DNA of 64,000 nucleotides from the NCBI GenBank assembly GCA_045629945.1, contig JAZQSE010000024.1, positions 1 to 64,000 of the forward strand, in the 5' to 3' direction. Within the stretch, counting starts at the first letter, position 1. Each line of letters starts with the position of its first letter. Position numbers and translations under genes: made by a program. Below the pieces are notes generated by a model that was not told the DNA's origin, searched no databases, and saw only the letters and a program-made list of their open reading frames with translations. The stretch is from UBA1765 sp045629945 (GTDB lineage: Bacteria > Fibrobacterota > Fibrobacteria > Fibrobacterales > Fibrobacteraceae). This document shows, piece after piece, positions 1 through 8,968 of this stretch.

Positions 1-95
1 ACTCTATCTACTTCTTTGTCTGCTTCTACTATCAATGATCCGCCACCACAAGCACATAACAAAGCATAATATAAAAAGACAATAATTCTTTGCAT
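1..95 (-). CDS. Lipoprotein, N-terminal fragment (cut by window edge)
   Basis: Only the first 31 codons are in the window. The reading frame starts MQRIIVFLYYALLCACGGGS, a short hydrophobic signal ending in a lipobox (L-C-A-C) followed by a glycine/serine stretch, so the mature protein would begin at the cysteine and be lipid-anchored. The ATG lies 3 bases past the stop of the upstream beta-helix gene, and a GGAAATAG stretch overlapping that stop can serve as ribosome binding site, so the two genes are probably co-transcribed. Nothing can be said of the function of the missing part. Confidence 0.6.
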   Translation of the reverse strand, partial: MQRIIVFLYYALLCACGGGSLIVEADKEVDR

Positions 96-98
96 TTT

Positions 99-3000
99 CT
101 ATTTCCAATCAACTAATTCTGCATAATATTTATCTTGTATACCAAGCACTGGTAATACTTGAACATTCCCATATTTATTTACTTTACTAATGTCCGAAGT
201 AAACACAAGCAACCTTCCGTGCAAATCAGGATTATAATTTTTTTCAGATGGTGCTAAAATAAGTGTTTGAAATACACTCTTACCATTTTCCTCGCCAAAA
301 TAAAAAAAGGTTACTTTCTGTTTTTCTAGTCTTGGATAGGGGACACCATACTCATTTAACAATGCAAATTCCATAATAGCTTTACGAATGTTTTTACCTT
401 GACTCAACGGAACTTTTTTTCTCATAACTCGTCCTTTTGGACTATTTCCTATCGCTATAATATCTCGCTCATTACCAAGTCGTTCAAAAACAGGAAATTC
501 TGGTGTTCGTAAATTAAATTTCCCGTAGGTAAATTCCCCTAATTCTAAATCAGAATTTAAATCATACCACGCATACGCTCCCAAATCTATTTTTTTTGTT
601 CTTCTAACATTCAATATATCTGATTGAAGAACAAACTCATCCTTTAACCCAATGCCGATTGCCGGGGACTCATTTTGTAGAGTTAACCCTGCCGTCATAC
701 TCATAAACATATTATCACCTTCTGGTTTGTTTTCATTAACAAATTTTGGGTCACTTACAATGTTTCCCATTCCAGAATAATTGTTTTCTGCAATAGAATG
801 ATGAATAGATAAAAATGGAGATAATTCTCTTTTACAATTTTCTAATATACAAGAAGTATTTATGTTTTTCCATAATATTGAATTGTAAATTTCTCCTGTA
901 GCCTCTCCACCAATAGCAGAAAATCCTTTTTTCCCATTGTTATTAAAAATTGTTGCATTGCTAATTTTAACAAAGCCTTTTTCAGCAAACCAAGCTCCAC
1001 CATAGCCATTTGATTCATTTTGATTAAATATTACATTTTGAGCGAAAACTATATCATTTGTATGAATTGCACCTCCATTATCCAAAGCTATATTTTTGTC
1101 AAAAATGACATTTTGCATCTTTAATAATCCGTGGATATAAGCAGCCCCGCCATTTTTATTTGATTGACAATTTTTAAAATGAACATTATACATTTCAACC
1201 GTATCAATTGAAAATAAAGCTCCTCCCTCCATCTCAGATTTATGAGCTGACAAAAGCATATTCTTTAATTTTAAATGGTTAGATTTTGAACTAATAGCTC
1301 CACCATTTTGTGTATTAAATCCATTTCCTATCCAAAAACCAATTAACGAGCGTGGAGATTTTCCCAGTATTTGTATATGCGAGTCATCTCCAAGAAAAAT
1401 GGTGGGCATACTTGAAACAGAATTCAAATCCCAGATATCGCCTTTATATCCAACTAGTTCAAAACCGACTTTCCAGGGAACAACGCCTTCAGTAAAGTTA
1501 TCGGTCACATTCCAAATGCCACCGGCCATGTTGATTTCTTTGCCTGTCGCCTTGGCTGTTTCGAGAACGGTTGCAAAATCACCAATAGCAGTTGCTGGAG
1601 TTGTTCCATCGCAACCTTCCTTACATTGTGTTTGTGGGTTCCAATAAATGCGATAATTTTCGGATTTATTAAAGTTGAATATGTATTTACTTTTAAAAGC
1701 TTCTATTGGAAATCCTGATATTTTATTTTGTGTCAAAGAAATTTCAACATTTTGATTTAAAGATGAAAGTTCTACTATTTTTGAGTTCTTTTCATTTACT
1801 TTAATTTGTGAACTATCTGCATAAACGAACATCTCAATAGATGAGGCGGAAAGCGGCAGTTGAGAAACATAGCGAAAAATTCCAGGCATAAAGAACGGAC
1901 CAAAATGTTCTTCGCTATGAGAAATTTCAGTTGCACGGGGTTCTTGTGAAATCGTTGACTGCGGTTCTATCTGAAATTTGCGTGCATATATAGCACCGAC
2001 AAGGTGCGAGCGAGATGGAATACGAACGAATGCAGATGGGGCAGCAAACTGTCCAAAATACAGACCGTCCGTTCCCATATCAACTTTTTCACCGGCAATA
2101 TTCCACTGAATTTCACTGGGGTTACCACCAGAAATGGCAAATGTATTACGGTCGCCAAAGCGAACATTTTCTAAAACACCTATTGAAACAGGGCTTGATG
2201 TTAAATCAAATACAAACTTGACATCAGGTTCTGTAAAGATGTTCTGGAAAGTATAAGAGCCAGAGGTAAAATGAACTTTAGACCTTGCATTGGCGTAGAA
2301 AACACCATAATTACCTGGCGGAAGTGTAATAGTTTCATCAAGTCCTACAGAAACTGGTGATATACCTGTGACGATGTTTGGAAGGCTGACTACTGGCTTT
2401 GATAGCGCTTTTGTACTTTTTGCTTTCGCTTTTATATTATTTTGTTCAATACATGGAGTTGAATAGCGCAAATTACCGCTGATATTTGCACGTTCGCGCA
2501 AAAAACAATAGTTTGACGCATCTACATTGCCGTAAATCTTGGAATCAGCTCCTAGTTCAAGGTATTGACCGAATACATCGCCTAAGGACATGGAGTAGTC
2601 ACGAAAATCAACTGTATCAGCAATAACGATATAATCCCAGTCGCTTGTAGATATCGTGGAAGAATTATTGGTGCTTACATTTTGGTTAGAACCGCAATCA
2701 AGGCAATTTAAGCTAACATCAGATAGATAAACCGTTCCAGAATTTTTACCAAGATTAAATTCAAATCGTGCATTATTCACATTGCCCGATTGCATCGTGA
2801 ATGTTTTCGTTATCAACCGTCCATTTACTGGCGCCACAACTTCACCAAATTCTGCAAAGGCATCATAAGGAAAAGCATTTCGACCTATGCGCACTTCTAC
2901 ATAACGACGATTACTAACCCCTTGCAAATAGAACTTAACTTCGTAAGTCTTACCAGCCTGTAATTCGATATTGTTGCGAGTTAGTTGTACATGCCAGTAA

Positions 3001-3164
3001 TCGGAACCGCCATTAGTAACAGAGATAAAGCCCTCATTGAAATTTGCACTTGCTCCGCTATAATTAGCTAAACTCCATTCAGAATACGGAAAATCAAGGG
3101 CAAAGGAGGTGTTCATTTGCGACAGAAAAAACGCGACAACAATCAGAAAATGTGATTTTTTCAA
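99..3164 (-). CDS. Secreted CBM4/9-like and Pmp-type beta-helix surface protein
   Basis: About 1021 residues, probably exported. The start chosen is a TTG at 3164: it sits 6 bases after AAGGAA and begins a good signal peptide (MKKSHFLIVVAFFLSQ..., cleavage after SFA). An in-frame ATG further in would destroy the signal, and the upstream ATG at 3284 would add 40 residues with no ribosome site. Residues about 25-155 look like a family 4/9 carbohydrate-binding module (beta-sandwich, W and Y rich). The middle is an unnamed beta-rich region containing TLPPGNYGVFYANAR. From about residue 530 there is a right-handed beta-helix with five GGA[I/L/A/W] motifs and FxxN-type turns, as in chlamydial Pmp proteins. 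It is followed by a SILWKN ... SPAIGIG ... DLGAYA pattern typical of choice-of-anchor Q domains. Inferred role: surface adhesion or glycan binding. No catalytic motif was recognised. Confidence 0.75.
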   Translation of the reverse strand: MKKSHFLIVVAFFLSQMNTSFALDFPYSEWSLANYSGASANFNEGFISVTNGGSDYWHVQLTRNNIELQAGKTYEVKFYLQGVSNRRYVEVRIGRNAFPYDAFAEFGEVVAPVNGRLITKTFTMQSGNVNNARFEFNLGKNSGTVYLSDVSLNCLDCGSNQNVSTNNSSTISTSDWDYIVIADTVDFRDYSMSLGDVFGQYLELGADSKIYGNVDASNYCFLRERANISGNLRYSTPCIEQNNIKAKAKSTKALSKPVVSLPNIVTGISPVSVGLDETITLPPGNYGVFYANARSKVHFTSGSYTFQNIFTEPDVKFVFDLTSSPVSIGVLENVRFGDRNTFAISGGNPSEIQWNIAGEKVDMGTDGLYFGQFAAPSAFVRIPSRSHLVGAIYARKFQIEPQSTISQEPRATEISHSEEHFGPFFMPGIFRYVSQLPLSASSIEMFVYADSSQIKVNEKNSKIVELSSLNQNVEISLTQNKISGFPIEAFKSKYIFNFNKSENYRIYWNPQTQCKEGCDGTTPATAIGDFATVLETAKATGKEINMAGGIWNVTDNFTEGVVPWKVGFELVGYKGDIWDLNSVSSMPTIFLGDDSHIQILGKSPRSLIGFWIGNGFNTQNGGAISSKSNHLKLKNMLLSAHKSEMEGGALFSIDTVEMYNVHFKNCQSNKNGGAAYIHGLLKMQNVIFDKNIALDNGGAIHTNDIVFAQNVIFNQNESNGYGGAWFAEKGFVKISNATIFNNNGKKGFSAIGGEATGEIYNSILWKNINTSCILENCKRELSPFLSIHHSIAENNYSGMGNIVSDPKFVNENKPEGDNMFMSMTAGLTLQNESPAIGIGLKDEFVLQSDILNVRRTKKIDLGAYAWYDLNSDLELGEFTYGKFNLRTPEFPVFERLGNERDIIAIGNSPKGRVMRKKVPLSQGKNIRKAIMEFALLNEYGVPYPRLEKQKVTFFYFGEENGKSVFQTLILAPSEKNYNPDLHGRLLVFTSDISKVNKYGNVQVLPVLGIQDKYYAELVDWK

Positions 3165-3590
3165 ACAAAATTCCTTTATGGTAATAAAAAAATAACAATG
3201 CCGTACAACAATAATAATCTTACAAAAATATGTCAATCCATTTTCATAAACTCTTTTTTTATCAAGAATTTGCCCACAAACCAAATAAAAGAGTTTGTTT
3301 TCACTATAAGGAATCTCTTTTCAAAATTTGAGGATTTTTTTGAGTGCGTTACGAGAGGGTAGCGGAAAATAGTTTTGTGAGGTATGAACAAAACTAGTTG
3401 CAGCGAGGGAGAGACTTCTCCCTTTGTATGAATAATTTTTTCAGAGTTATTTGGCGAAATATTCTGCTTTTATCTTGTATTTTTTGATTTTTAGAAATTT
3501 GAATTTTTCATATATAAAGATTTTTCCTAAATTTTCAGCGAAAAATTGAACTATGCCCAATTTGTTTTTAGGGCAATAAAAGGAATAAAA
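3165..3590. other. Intergenic region between divergent genes, leuS leader
   Basis: No gene is supported here. The left half is the AT-rich 5' flank of the minus-strand surface protein. Bases 3330-3370 look like a decayed copy of the dispersed repeat seen elsewhere (gcgttacgagagggtagcg). Two tandem hairpins follow (3371-3395 and 3406-3423), then AT-rich sequence with TATATAAAG near 3511 that may be a -10 region. A 60-codon open frame on the minus strand lacks a ribosome site and was not accepted. Confidence 0.5.
3371..3423 (+). promoter_or_regulatory. Tandem hairpins upstream of leuS
   Basis: The first hairpin pairs AGTTTTGT (3371-3378) with ACAAAACT (3388-3395) across a 9-base loop. The second pairs AGGGAGA (3406-3412) with TCTCCCT (3417-3423) across the loop GACT and is followed by a short, poor T stretch. 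They lie 170-220 bases before leuS. They could be a leader structure or the remains of a repeat. The T-box signature was looked for and is not present. Confidence 0.35.
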
Positions 3591-6278
3591 ATGGCTAAGT
3601 ATAATCCGCAGGAAATTGAAACCAAGTGGCAGGCTTATTGGGATGCTCATGAAACTTTTAAAACAGCTAGCGATAAAAGTAAACCAAAATTTTATTGCTT
3701 AGATATGTTCCCCTACCCAAGTGGTGCTGGGCTGCATGTTGGTCACCCAGAAGGCTATACCGCGACAGATATTATTTGCCGTTATAAAAGAAGTAATGGT
3801 TTTAATGTGCTTCACCCTATGGGTTGGGATGCTTTTGGGCTCCCTGCTGAACAATATGCAATTCAAACAGGAACACACCCTGCTATTACTACTCAAAAAA
3901 ATTGTGATAATTTCCGCAGGCAAATTAAACGCCTTGGCCTTTCTTATGATTGGAGTCGTGAAATCAATACGACGGACCCTAAGTATTACAAGTGGACGCA
4001 ATGGATTTTTAAGCGCCTTTATGATACTTGGTTCGACGATGAATTGCAAAAAGGGCGCCCTATTTCTGAACTTCCAATTCCTTCTGATGTAGAAGCAAGT
4101 GGTGAAGCTGCTGTTCGTGCATATAGAGATTCTAAACGCCTTGCTTATTATGCTGATGCTCAGGTTTGGTGGTGTAAGCATTGTAAAATCGTTTGCGCCA
4201 ACGAAGAAGTTTTAAATGATGGTTCTCACGAAAAGTGCGGTACTAAAGAAGTGGAACGCCGTAATTTGAAACAATGGCTTATGCGTATTCCTCATTATGG
4301 GGATCGCTTGTTGAAAGGTCTTGATTCTCTTGATTGGCCGCAAGGCGTAAAAGATATGCAAAAGAACTGGATTGGCAAAAGCCAGGGTGCAGAAGTGGAT
4401 TTCTGCGTGGCTGATGCTTCTGGTAATGCGACTGAAAATAAGCTTCGCGTTTATACAACTCGTGCTGATACTCTGTTTGGGGCAACTTATATGGTGGTGG
4501 CTCCTGAACATTCTCTTGTTCCCACTCTTACAACAGCAGAACAAAAAGAGGCTGTTGAAGCTTATGTGCATGCAGCGGCTCTTAAGAGTGATTTGGATAG
4601 AACTGAACTTGCTAAAGAAAAAACAGGTGTTTTTAGCGGTAGCTATGCCATTAACCCATTAACTGGCACAAAAATTCCTATCTGGATTGCTGATTATGTT
4701 TTGACTGGATACGGCACAGGCGCTATTATGGCTGTTCCTGCTCATGATACTCGCGATTTTGATTTTGCGAAAAAGTTTGGTTTGCCAGTTATTTGCATTA
4801 TGGAACCGGATTCTACTTGCCCAGAAGATGTTCGCCCGCAGGTGCTTGCAGGTAATGCTTGCTGGGCAGCAGATGGCACTTACATTAATAGCGAAAACGA
4901 AACCCTTTCCCTTAATGGTTTAAATAAGAAGCAAGGTCTTGAACGCGTTATTGCTTGGCTTGAAGAAAATAAAATCGGCAAAGCAACAGTAAATTACAAA
5001 CTCCGTGATTGGCTCTTTAGTCGCCAGCGTTATTGGGGTGAACCATTCCCTGTTATCCATTGGGAAGATGGCGAAATTTCTACTGTTGATGATGCAGAAC
5101 TTCCTGTTCTTTTGCCTGAACTTACAGAATACAAGCCAGGTGATGGTGGACAATCTCCTCTTGCGAATGCAAAGGAATGGTTAGAAGTTGTTGATAAAAA
5201 CGGTCGCAAAGGTATTCGTGAAACAAATACTATGCCACAATGGGCCGGCTCTTGCTGGTATTACCTTCGCTATATCGACGCTTGTAACGGCGATGCTTTC
5301 CTTGCACAAGAACTTGAAAAATACTGGATGCCAGTTGACCTTTATGTTGGCGGTGCAGAACACGCTGTGCTTCACTTGCTTTATAGCCGTTTCTGGCATA
5401 AAGTGCTGTTTGATTTAGGTCTTGTTTCTACCGACGAACCATTCCAGAAACTTTATAACCAAGGCATGATTCTCGCTTATGCTTACGAAGATGCGGCTGG
5501 CTCTAAAGTTCCTTCTGATGAAGTGGAAGAACGTGATGGCAAGTTCTACAAAATAGGTACTGACATTGAACTCAAGCAAATCATTGCAAAAATGAGTAAG
5601 TCTTTAAAGAACGTTGTGAACCCAGATGACGTTGTTAGAGATTACGGTGCAGATAGTCTTCGCTTGTATGAAATGTTTATGGGACCTCTTGATGCAGTGA
5701 AACCATGGCAGGTAAAAGGAATTGAAGGCATGAATCGATTCTTAAATCGTGCCTGGCGTTCTGTGATTGGCGAAGAAGATTCAGCTCCGGTTTTTGTAGA
5801 TGAAGCAGCCCCGGAATCTGTTGTAAAAGTAATGCACCAAAGCATTATCAAGGTAACAGAAGATATTGAAGCCATGAGTTTCAACACAGCTATTAGCCAA
5901 CTTATGATTTTCAACAATGAACTCATAAAAATGGACAAGCGCTATCGTGAACCTTGTGAAGCATTTGTAAAACTCTTGCACCCATTTGCCCCACATATCG
6001 CCGAAGAAATGTGGAGCATTCTCGGGCACAATGAATCTCTCACCAATGTCCCTTGGCCAGAAGCCGATGCTTCTAAAGCTGTTGAAAACACAGTTGAAGT
6101 TGTATTCCAGGTAAACGGAAAAGTTCGCGCTCGCGAAACCGTTTCTGCTGACATGGAAAAAGCTGCTTTAGAAAAGCTCGCCCTTGACAACGAACGCGTG
6201 CAAGAATTCATGGCAGGCAAAACAATCGTTAAATGCATTGTGGTGCCCGGTAAGCTTGTGAACATTGTGGTGAAGTAA
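3591..6278 (+). CDS. leuS: Leucyl-tRNA synthetase
   Basis: Class I aminoacyl-tRNA synthetase that charges tRNA-Leu in the cytoplasm. It has 895 residues from the ATG at 3591, which follows AAAGGAATAAAA; the longer frame from 3546 adds residues not seen in the family. The HIGH motif is HVGH (residues 49-52) within PYPSGAGLHVGHPEGYTATD. A cysteine-rich zinc loop (CKHCKIVC ... KCGTKE) is near residue 195. The CP1 editing domain carries TTRADTLFGATYMVV. The KMSKS loop is at 667-671 (KMSKSLKN), followed by the anticodon-binding domain and a C-terminal extension ending in VNIVVK. All hallmark motifs are intact. The gene is monocistronic and ends before a bidirectional terminator shared with ilvE. 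Confidence 0.97.
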   Translation: MAKYNPQEIETKWQAYWDAHETFKTASDKSKPKFYCLDMFPYPSGAGLHVGHPEGYTATDIICRYKRSNGFNVLHPMGWDAFGLPAEQYAIQTGTHPAITTQKNCDNFRRQIKRLGLSYDWSREINTTDPKYYKWTQWIFKRLYDTWFDDELQKGRPISELPIPSDVEASGEAAVRAYRDSKRLAYYADAQVWWCKHCKIVCANEEVLNDGSHEKCGTKEVERRNLKQWLMRIPHYGDRLLKGLDSLDWPQGVKDMQKNWIGKSQGAEVDFCVADASGNATENKLRVYTTRADTLFGATYMVVAPEHSLVPTLTTAEQKEAVEAYVHAAALKSDLDRTELAKEKTGVFSGSYAINPLTGTKIPIWIADYVLTGYGTGAIMAVPAHDTRDFDFAKKFGLPVICIMEPDSTCPEDVRPQVLAGNACWAADGTYINSENETLSLNGLNKKQGLERVIAWLEENKIGKATVNYKLRDWLFSRQRYWGEPFPVIHWEDGEISTVDDAELPVLLPELTEYKPGDGGQSPLANAKEWLEVVDKNGRKGIRETNTMPQWAGSCWYYLRYIDACNGDAFLAQELEKYWMPVDLYVGGAEHAVLHLLYSRFWHKVLFDLGLVSTDEPFQKLYNQGMILAYAYEDAAGSKVPSDEVEERDGKFYKIGTDIELKQIIAKMSKSLKNVVNPDDVVRDYGADSLRLYEMFMGPLDAVKPWQVKGIEGMNRFLNRAWRSVIGEEDSAPVFVDEAAPESVVKVMHQSIIKVTEDIEAMSFNTAISQLMIFNNELIKMDKRYREPCEAFVKLLHPFAPHIAEEMWSILGHNESLTNVPWPEADASKAVENTVEVVFQVNGKVRARETVSADMEKAALEKLALDNERVQEFMAGKTIVKCIVVPGKLVNIVVK

Positions 6279-6360
6279 CGGCAAGTTGAGAGCAGAGGAA
6301 TCGCTTGCGAGTTCATTGCCACAAGCATGCTACTTGCAACGAAGCAAGCTTAAAAATTCA

Positions 6361-6390
6361 AAAGGCATTCCAATAAGGAATGCCTTTTTG
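6361..6390. terminator. Bidirectional terminator between leuS and ilvE
   Basis: AAAGGCATTCC (6361-6371) pairs perfectly with GGAATGCCTTT (6377-6387) across a 5-base loop, with T runs on both strands. It lies between convergent leuS (plus) and ilvE (minus). The preceding 6290-6355 stretch (AATCGCTTGCGAG, ACGAAGCAAGC) looks like a degenerate fragment of the dispersed repeat. Confidence 0.9.
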
Positions 6391-6406
6391 ATTAAAAGTT
6401 TTTTTG

Positions 6407-7429
6407 TTAAATGTCCACGACTTCGGTCCAGCCGAAAATATCTTCGGTTTCACCAAACTGGATAGCGGTATAAACGTTGTAGAGTTCGGTGCAGACAGGG
6501 CCTGGAGTTTCAGGGTCTCCATAAGTGAATGTTTTATTGGCAATCGGGTCAACAATTTTTCTGATAGGCGTGATGACCGCAGCTGTTCCACATTCGGCCA
6601 CTTCTTCAAATTCTGCAAGTTCTTCGAAAGGAACCGGGCGTTTCTCAACTTTATACCCTAAATGTTCTGCAAGTTGTTGCAAACTTTTGTTAGTAATAGA
6701 AGGCAAAATACTTTCTGATTGTGGGGTAATATAAGTTTTGTTTTTAATACCAAAGAAGTTTGCCGGGCCACATTCATCAATGTATTTCTTTTCTTTTGCA
6801 TCAAGATAAATTGTAGAAGAGAAACCGGCCTTTTTAGCAATAGCTAAAGATTGCAAACTAGCGGCATAGTTTCCGCCGACTTTAACAGTGCCTGTTCCTT
6901 GTGGAGCCGCTCTGTCAAAATCCCTACAAATCATCATATCTACAGGTTTGAACCCTTCTTTGAAGTAAGGTCCGACAGGAACAACGAACATGATTAACAA
7001 GTATTCTTCAGAAGGTTTTACGCCAACTTCTGGACTTGTACCAATAAGAAGTGGGCGAATGTAAAGGGTCGCGCCGTGTCCGTAAGGAGGAATAAAACGA
7101 GCGTTTAATTGGACTACCTTGTGTACCATTTCGCGGAAAAGTTCAACAGGAGGAGCAGCCATCAAAACGCGTTCAGCCGTTCTTTGCATGCGAAGAGCGT
7201 TTTCTTCACAGCGGAAAATGCGGACTTTGCCGTCTTTGCCTGTGTATGCTTTTAAACCTTCAAAGCCTTCTTGTCCATAATGCAAGCAAGTAGCAGCCAT
7301 GTGAATGTTAATATTGTTTGAAGAGGAAACTTCAATTTTCCCCCAAGAACCATTGCGATAATAACAGCGGACATTGTAGTCAGTGTCTGCGTAACCAAAA
7401 GGGAGATTTTTCCAATCTATTTCTTGCAT
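6407..7429 (-). CDS. ilvE: Branched-chain amino acid aminotransferase
   Basis: Fold-type IV PLP enzyme that transfers the amino group between glutamate and the 2-oxo acids of leucine, isoleucine and valine. It has 340 residues, typical of the longer class with a DxDYNVRC-type N-terminus. The PLP lysine is in GTVKVGGNYAASLQ. Other family patches are GQEGFEGLKAY, YIRPLLIGTSPEVGV and DECGPANFFGIK. The ATG at 7429 follows AAAAAGG at a good distance. The gene is divergent from the aminotransferase at 7668. A terminator-like hairpin lies in its own leader (7482-7506), so attenuation is possible but unproven. Confidence 0.95.
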   Translation of the reverse strand: MQEIDWKNLPFGYADTDYNVRCYYRNGSWGKIEVSSSNNINIHMAATCLHYGQEGFEGLKAYTGKDGKVRIFRCEENALRMQRTAERVLMAAPPVELFREMVHKVVQLNARFIPPYGHGATLYIRPLLIGTSPEVGVKPSEEYLLIMFVVPVGPYFKEGFKPVDMMICRDFDRAAPQGTGTVKVGGNYAASLQSLAIAKKAGFSSTIYLDAKEKKYIDECGPANFFGIKNKTYITPQSESILPSITNKSLQQLAEHLGYKVEKRPVPFEELAEFEEVAECGTAAVITPIRKIVDPIANKTFTYGDPETPGPVCTELYNVYTAIQFGETEDIFGWTEVVDI

Positions 7430-7481
7430 AATAAAACCTTTTTGATAATACCTTGTAAAAGGACTTGTTTTTAGGAAAAAT

Positions 7482-7506
7482 AAAAAAAGCCCCGAAGATG
7501 CCTTAA
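7482..7506 (-). terminator. Terminator-like hairpin in the ilvE leader
   Basis: Read on the minus strand, AAGGC-A-TC pairs with GGGCTTT around a TTCG tetraloop, with one bulged A and G-U pairs, followed by seven T. It lies about 50 bases upstream of the ilvE start and downstream of any ilvE promoter, because the neighbour on that side is divergent. It therefore reads as an attenuator rather than the end of a gene. No convincing leader peptide rich in Leu, Ile or Val was found. Confidence 0.4.
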
Positions 7507-7667
7507 AAATAAATTTATTGGAGAAATTTGGACAAAATTTTTTGGTTTAAGTTGAATTATTTTGCTTTTAATTTAGGGATTTATTTAGTGAACGCCTTTT
7601 TTGTGTATTGAATGGCTCAAAAATTTCTATCATTGAACGGGTAAAAATTTTTATAAGGTATTTTAGT

Positions 7668-8957
7668 ATGAACTATAATCCTCTTGCTGAATCTCTTAAT
7701 GCAGACCTTTCTATGAATGGTTGCCGTATTTTGGATATGCTTTCTTCAAAAGGAAAAGCCATATTTTTCCCAAGTAAAGGAATTCTTGGGCAAGGTGCTG
7801 AAGCAAAAGGTGCTAGTATCAATGCAACGATAGGAACAGCTCTTGAAGACGATGGTTCTCCATTGACTCTTGCCTGTGTGCAATCAGCGTTAAATTTGCC
7901 AAAGTCTAGTTTTCTTTATTCACCTAGTTTTGGTGACCCTAATTTGCGTGCTGCTTGGAAAGAACAAATTGTAAGAAAAAATCCTTCTATTGAAGGTAAA
8001 AAGTTTTCTTCACCAGTTGTAACAGCGGCTCTTACGCATGCGATTTCTTGTGCGGCTTATCTTTTCTTAGATGAAGGCGACGAAGTGATTTTGCCAGACC
8101 TTTATTGGGATAATTATGAACTTGTTTTTGAAAATGGTCAAAATGCAAAGTTAAAGACTTTCAATACTTTTAAAAATGGTGGCTTTGATACAGACGCTTT
8201 AAAAGCAGCTTTGCAAGGTGAAGGTAAAAAGGTTGTTTTGCTTAATTTCCCAAACAACCCGACTGGTTACACAGCAACAGAACAAGAAGCAGAAAAAATA
8301 GCTACTATCTTAAAAGAAACCGCTGAAAGTGGAACGCCTGTTGTTGCTTTGTTAGACGACGCTTATTTTGGACTTGTTTATGAAAAAGGCGTTTATACAG
8401 AATCGCTTTTTGCCAAATTAGCTGATGCGAGTGAAAACCTTTTAGCAGTCAAATTAGATGGCTCTACAAAAGAAGATTACGTTTGGGGATTCCGTGTGGG
8501 CTTTATGAGTTTTGCTTGGAAAGGCGCTACGGATTCTCAACTTAAAGCTATGGAAGCCAAAGCAGCTGGTGTTGTTCGTGGTAACATTTCTAATGCACCA
8601 AGCATTTCTCAGAAGATTCTTCTTGCGGCTTACCAGAGTGAAGATTATTTAGCTCAGAAACAAGAAAAGTTTAATACTTTGAAAAAACGTTACGATGTTA
8701 TTTTAGACGTTTTTGAAAAACATCCAGAATATAAAGATGCTTTTGAATCAATGCCTTTTAATAGCGGTTACTTTATGTGTGTTCGTCCAATAGGTGTTGA
8801 TGCTGAAATCTTGCGTAAAGAATTGATAGCTAATTACAGCACAGGTGTAATTGTGTTGTCTGGCCTTGTGCGCCTAGCTTTCTCTTCTGTTCCAACAGAT
8901 AAAATTCCACAGATGTTTGAAAATATCTACCAGGCAATTTTGAAACTTCGTGCATAA
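7668..8957 (+). CDS. Class I/II PLP-dependent aminotransferase
   Basis: Fold-type I aminotransferase of 429 residues from the ATG at 7668, with AAGG about 8 bases before it; the frame extends upstream to 7608 without support. Visible motifs are NFPNNPTGYT (substrate and PLP contact), LLDDAYFGLVYE (Asp and Tyr that hold the pyridine ring), DGSTKEDYVWGFRVGF (Schiff-base lysine) and a late VLSGLVRLAFSSVP with the substrate-carboxylate arginine. It belongs to the aspartate/aromatic aminotransferase superfamily. The substrate cannot be fixed from sequence. It sits 11 bases upstream of citrate synthase, so transamination of oxaloacetate or 2-oxoglutarate is plausible. Confidence 0.85.
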   Translation: MNYNPLAESLNADLSMNGCRILDMLSSKGKAIFFPSKGILGQGAEAKGASINATIGTALEDDGSPLTLACVQSALNLPKSSFLYSPSFGDPNLRAAWKEQIVRKNPSIEGKKFSSPVVTAALTHAISCAAYLFLDEGDEVILPDLYWDNYELVFENGQNAKLKTFNTFKNGGFDTDALKAALQGEGKKVVLLNFPNNPTGYTATEQEAEKIATILKETAESGTPVVALLDDAYFGLVYEKGVYTESLFAKLADASENLLAVKLDGSTKEDYVWGFRVGFMSFAWKGATDSQLKAMEAKAAGVVRGNISNAPSISQKILLAAYQSEDYLAQKQEKFNTLKKRYDVILDVFEKHPEYKDAFESMPFNSGYFMCVRPIGVDAEILRKELIANYSTGVIVLSGLVRLAFSSVPTDKIPQMFENIYQAILKLRA

Positions 8958-8968
8958 GAGAGTTTTTT

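Noticed and set aside
3330..3430. T-box riboswitch before leuS
   Set aside because: No AGGGTGGNACCGCG antiterminator motif and no specifier loop could be identified; only two simple hairpins.
3699..4181. 160-codon minus-strand open frame opposite leuS
   Set aside because: Shadow frame without start signal; leuS motifs on the other strand are intact throughout.
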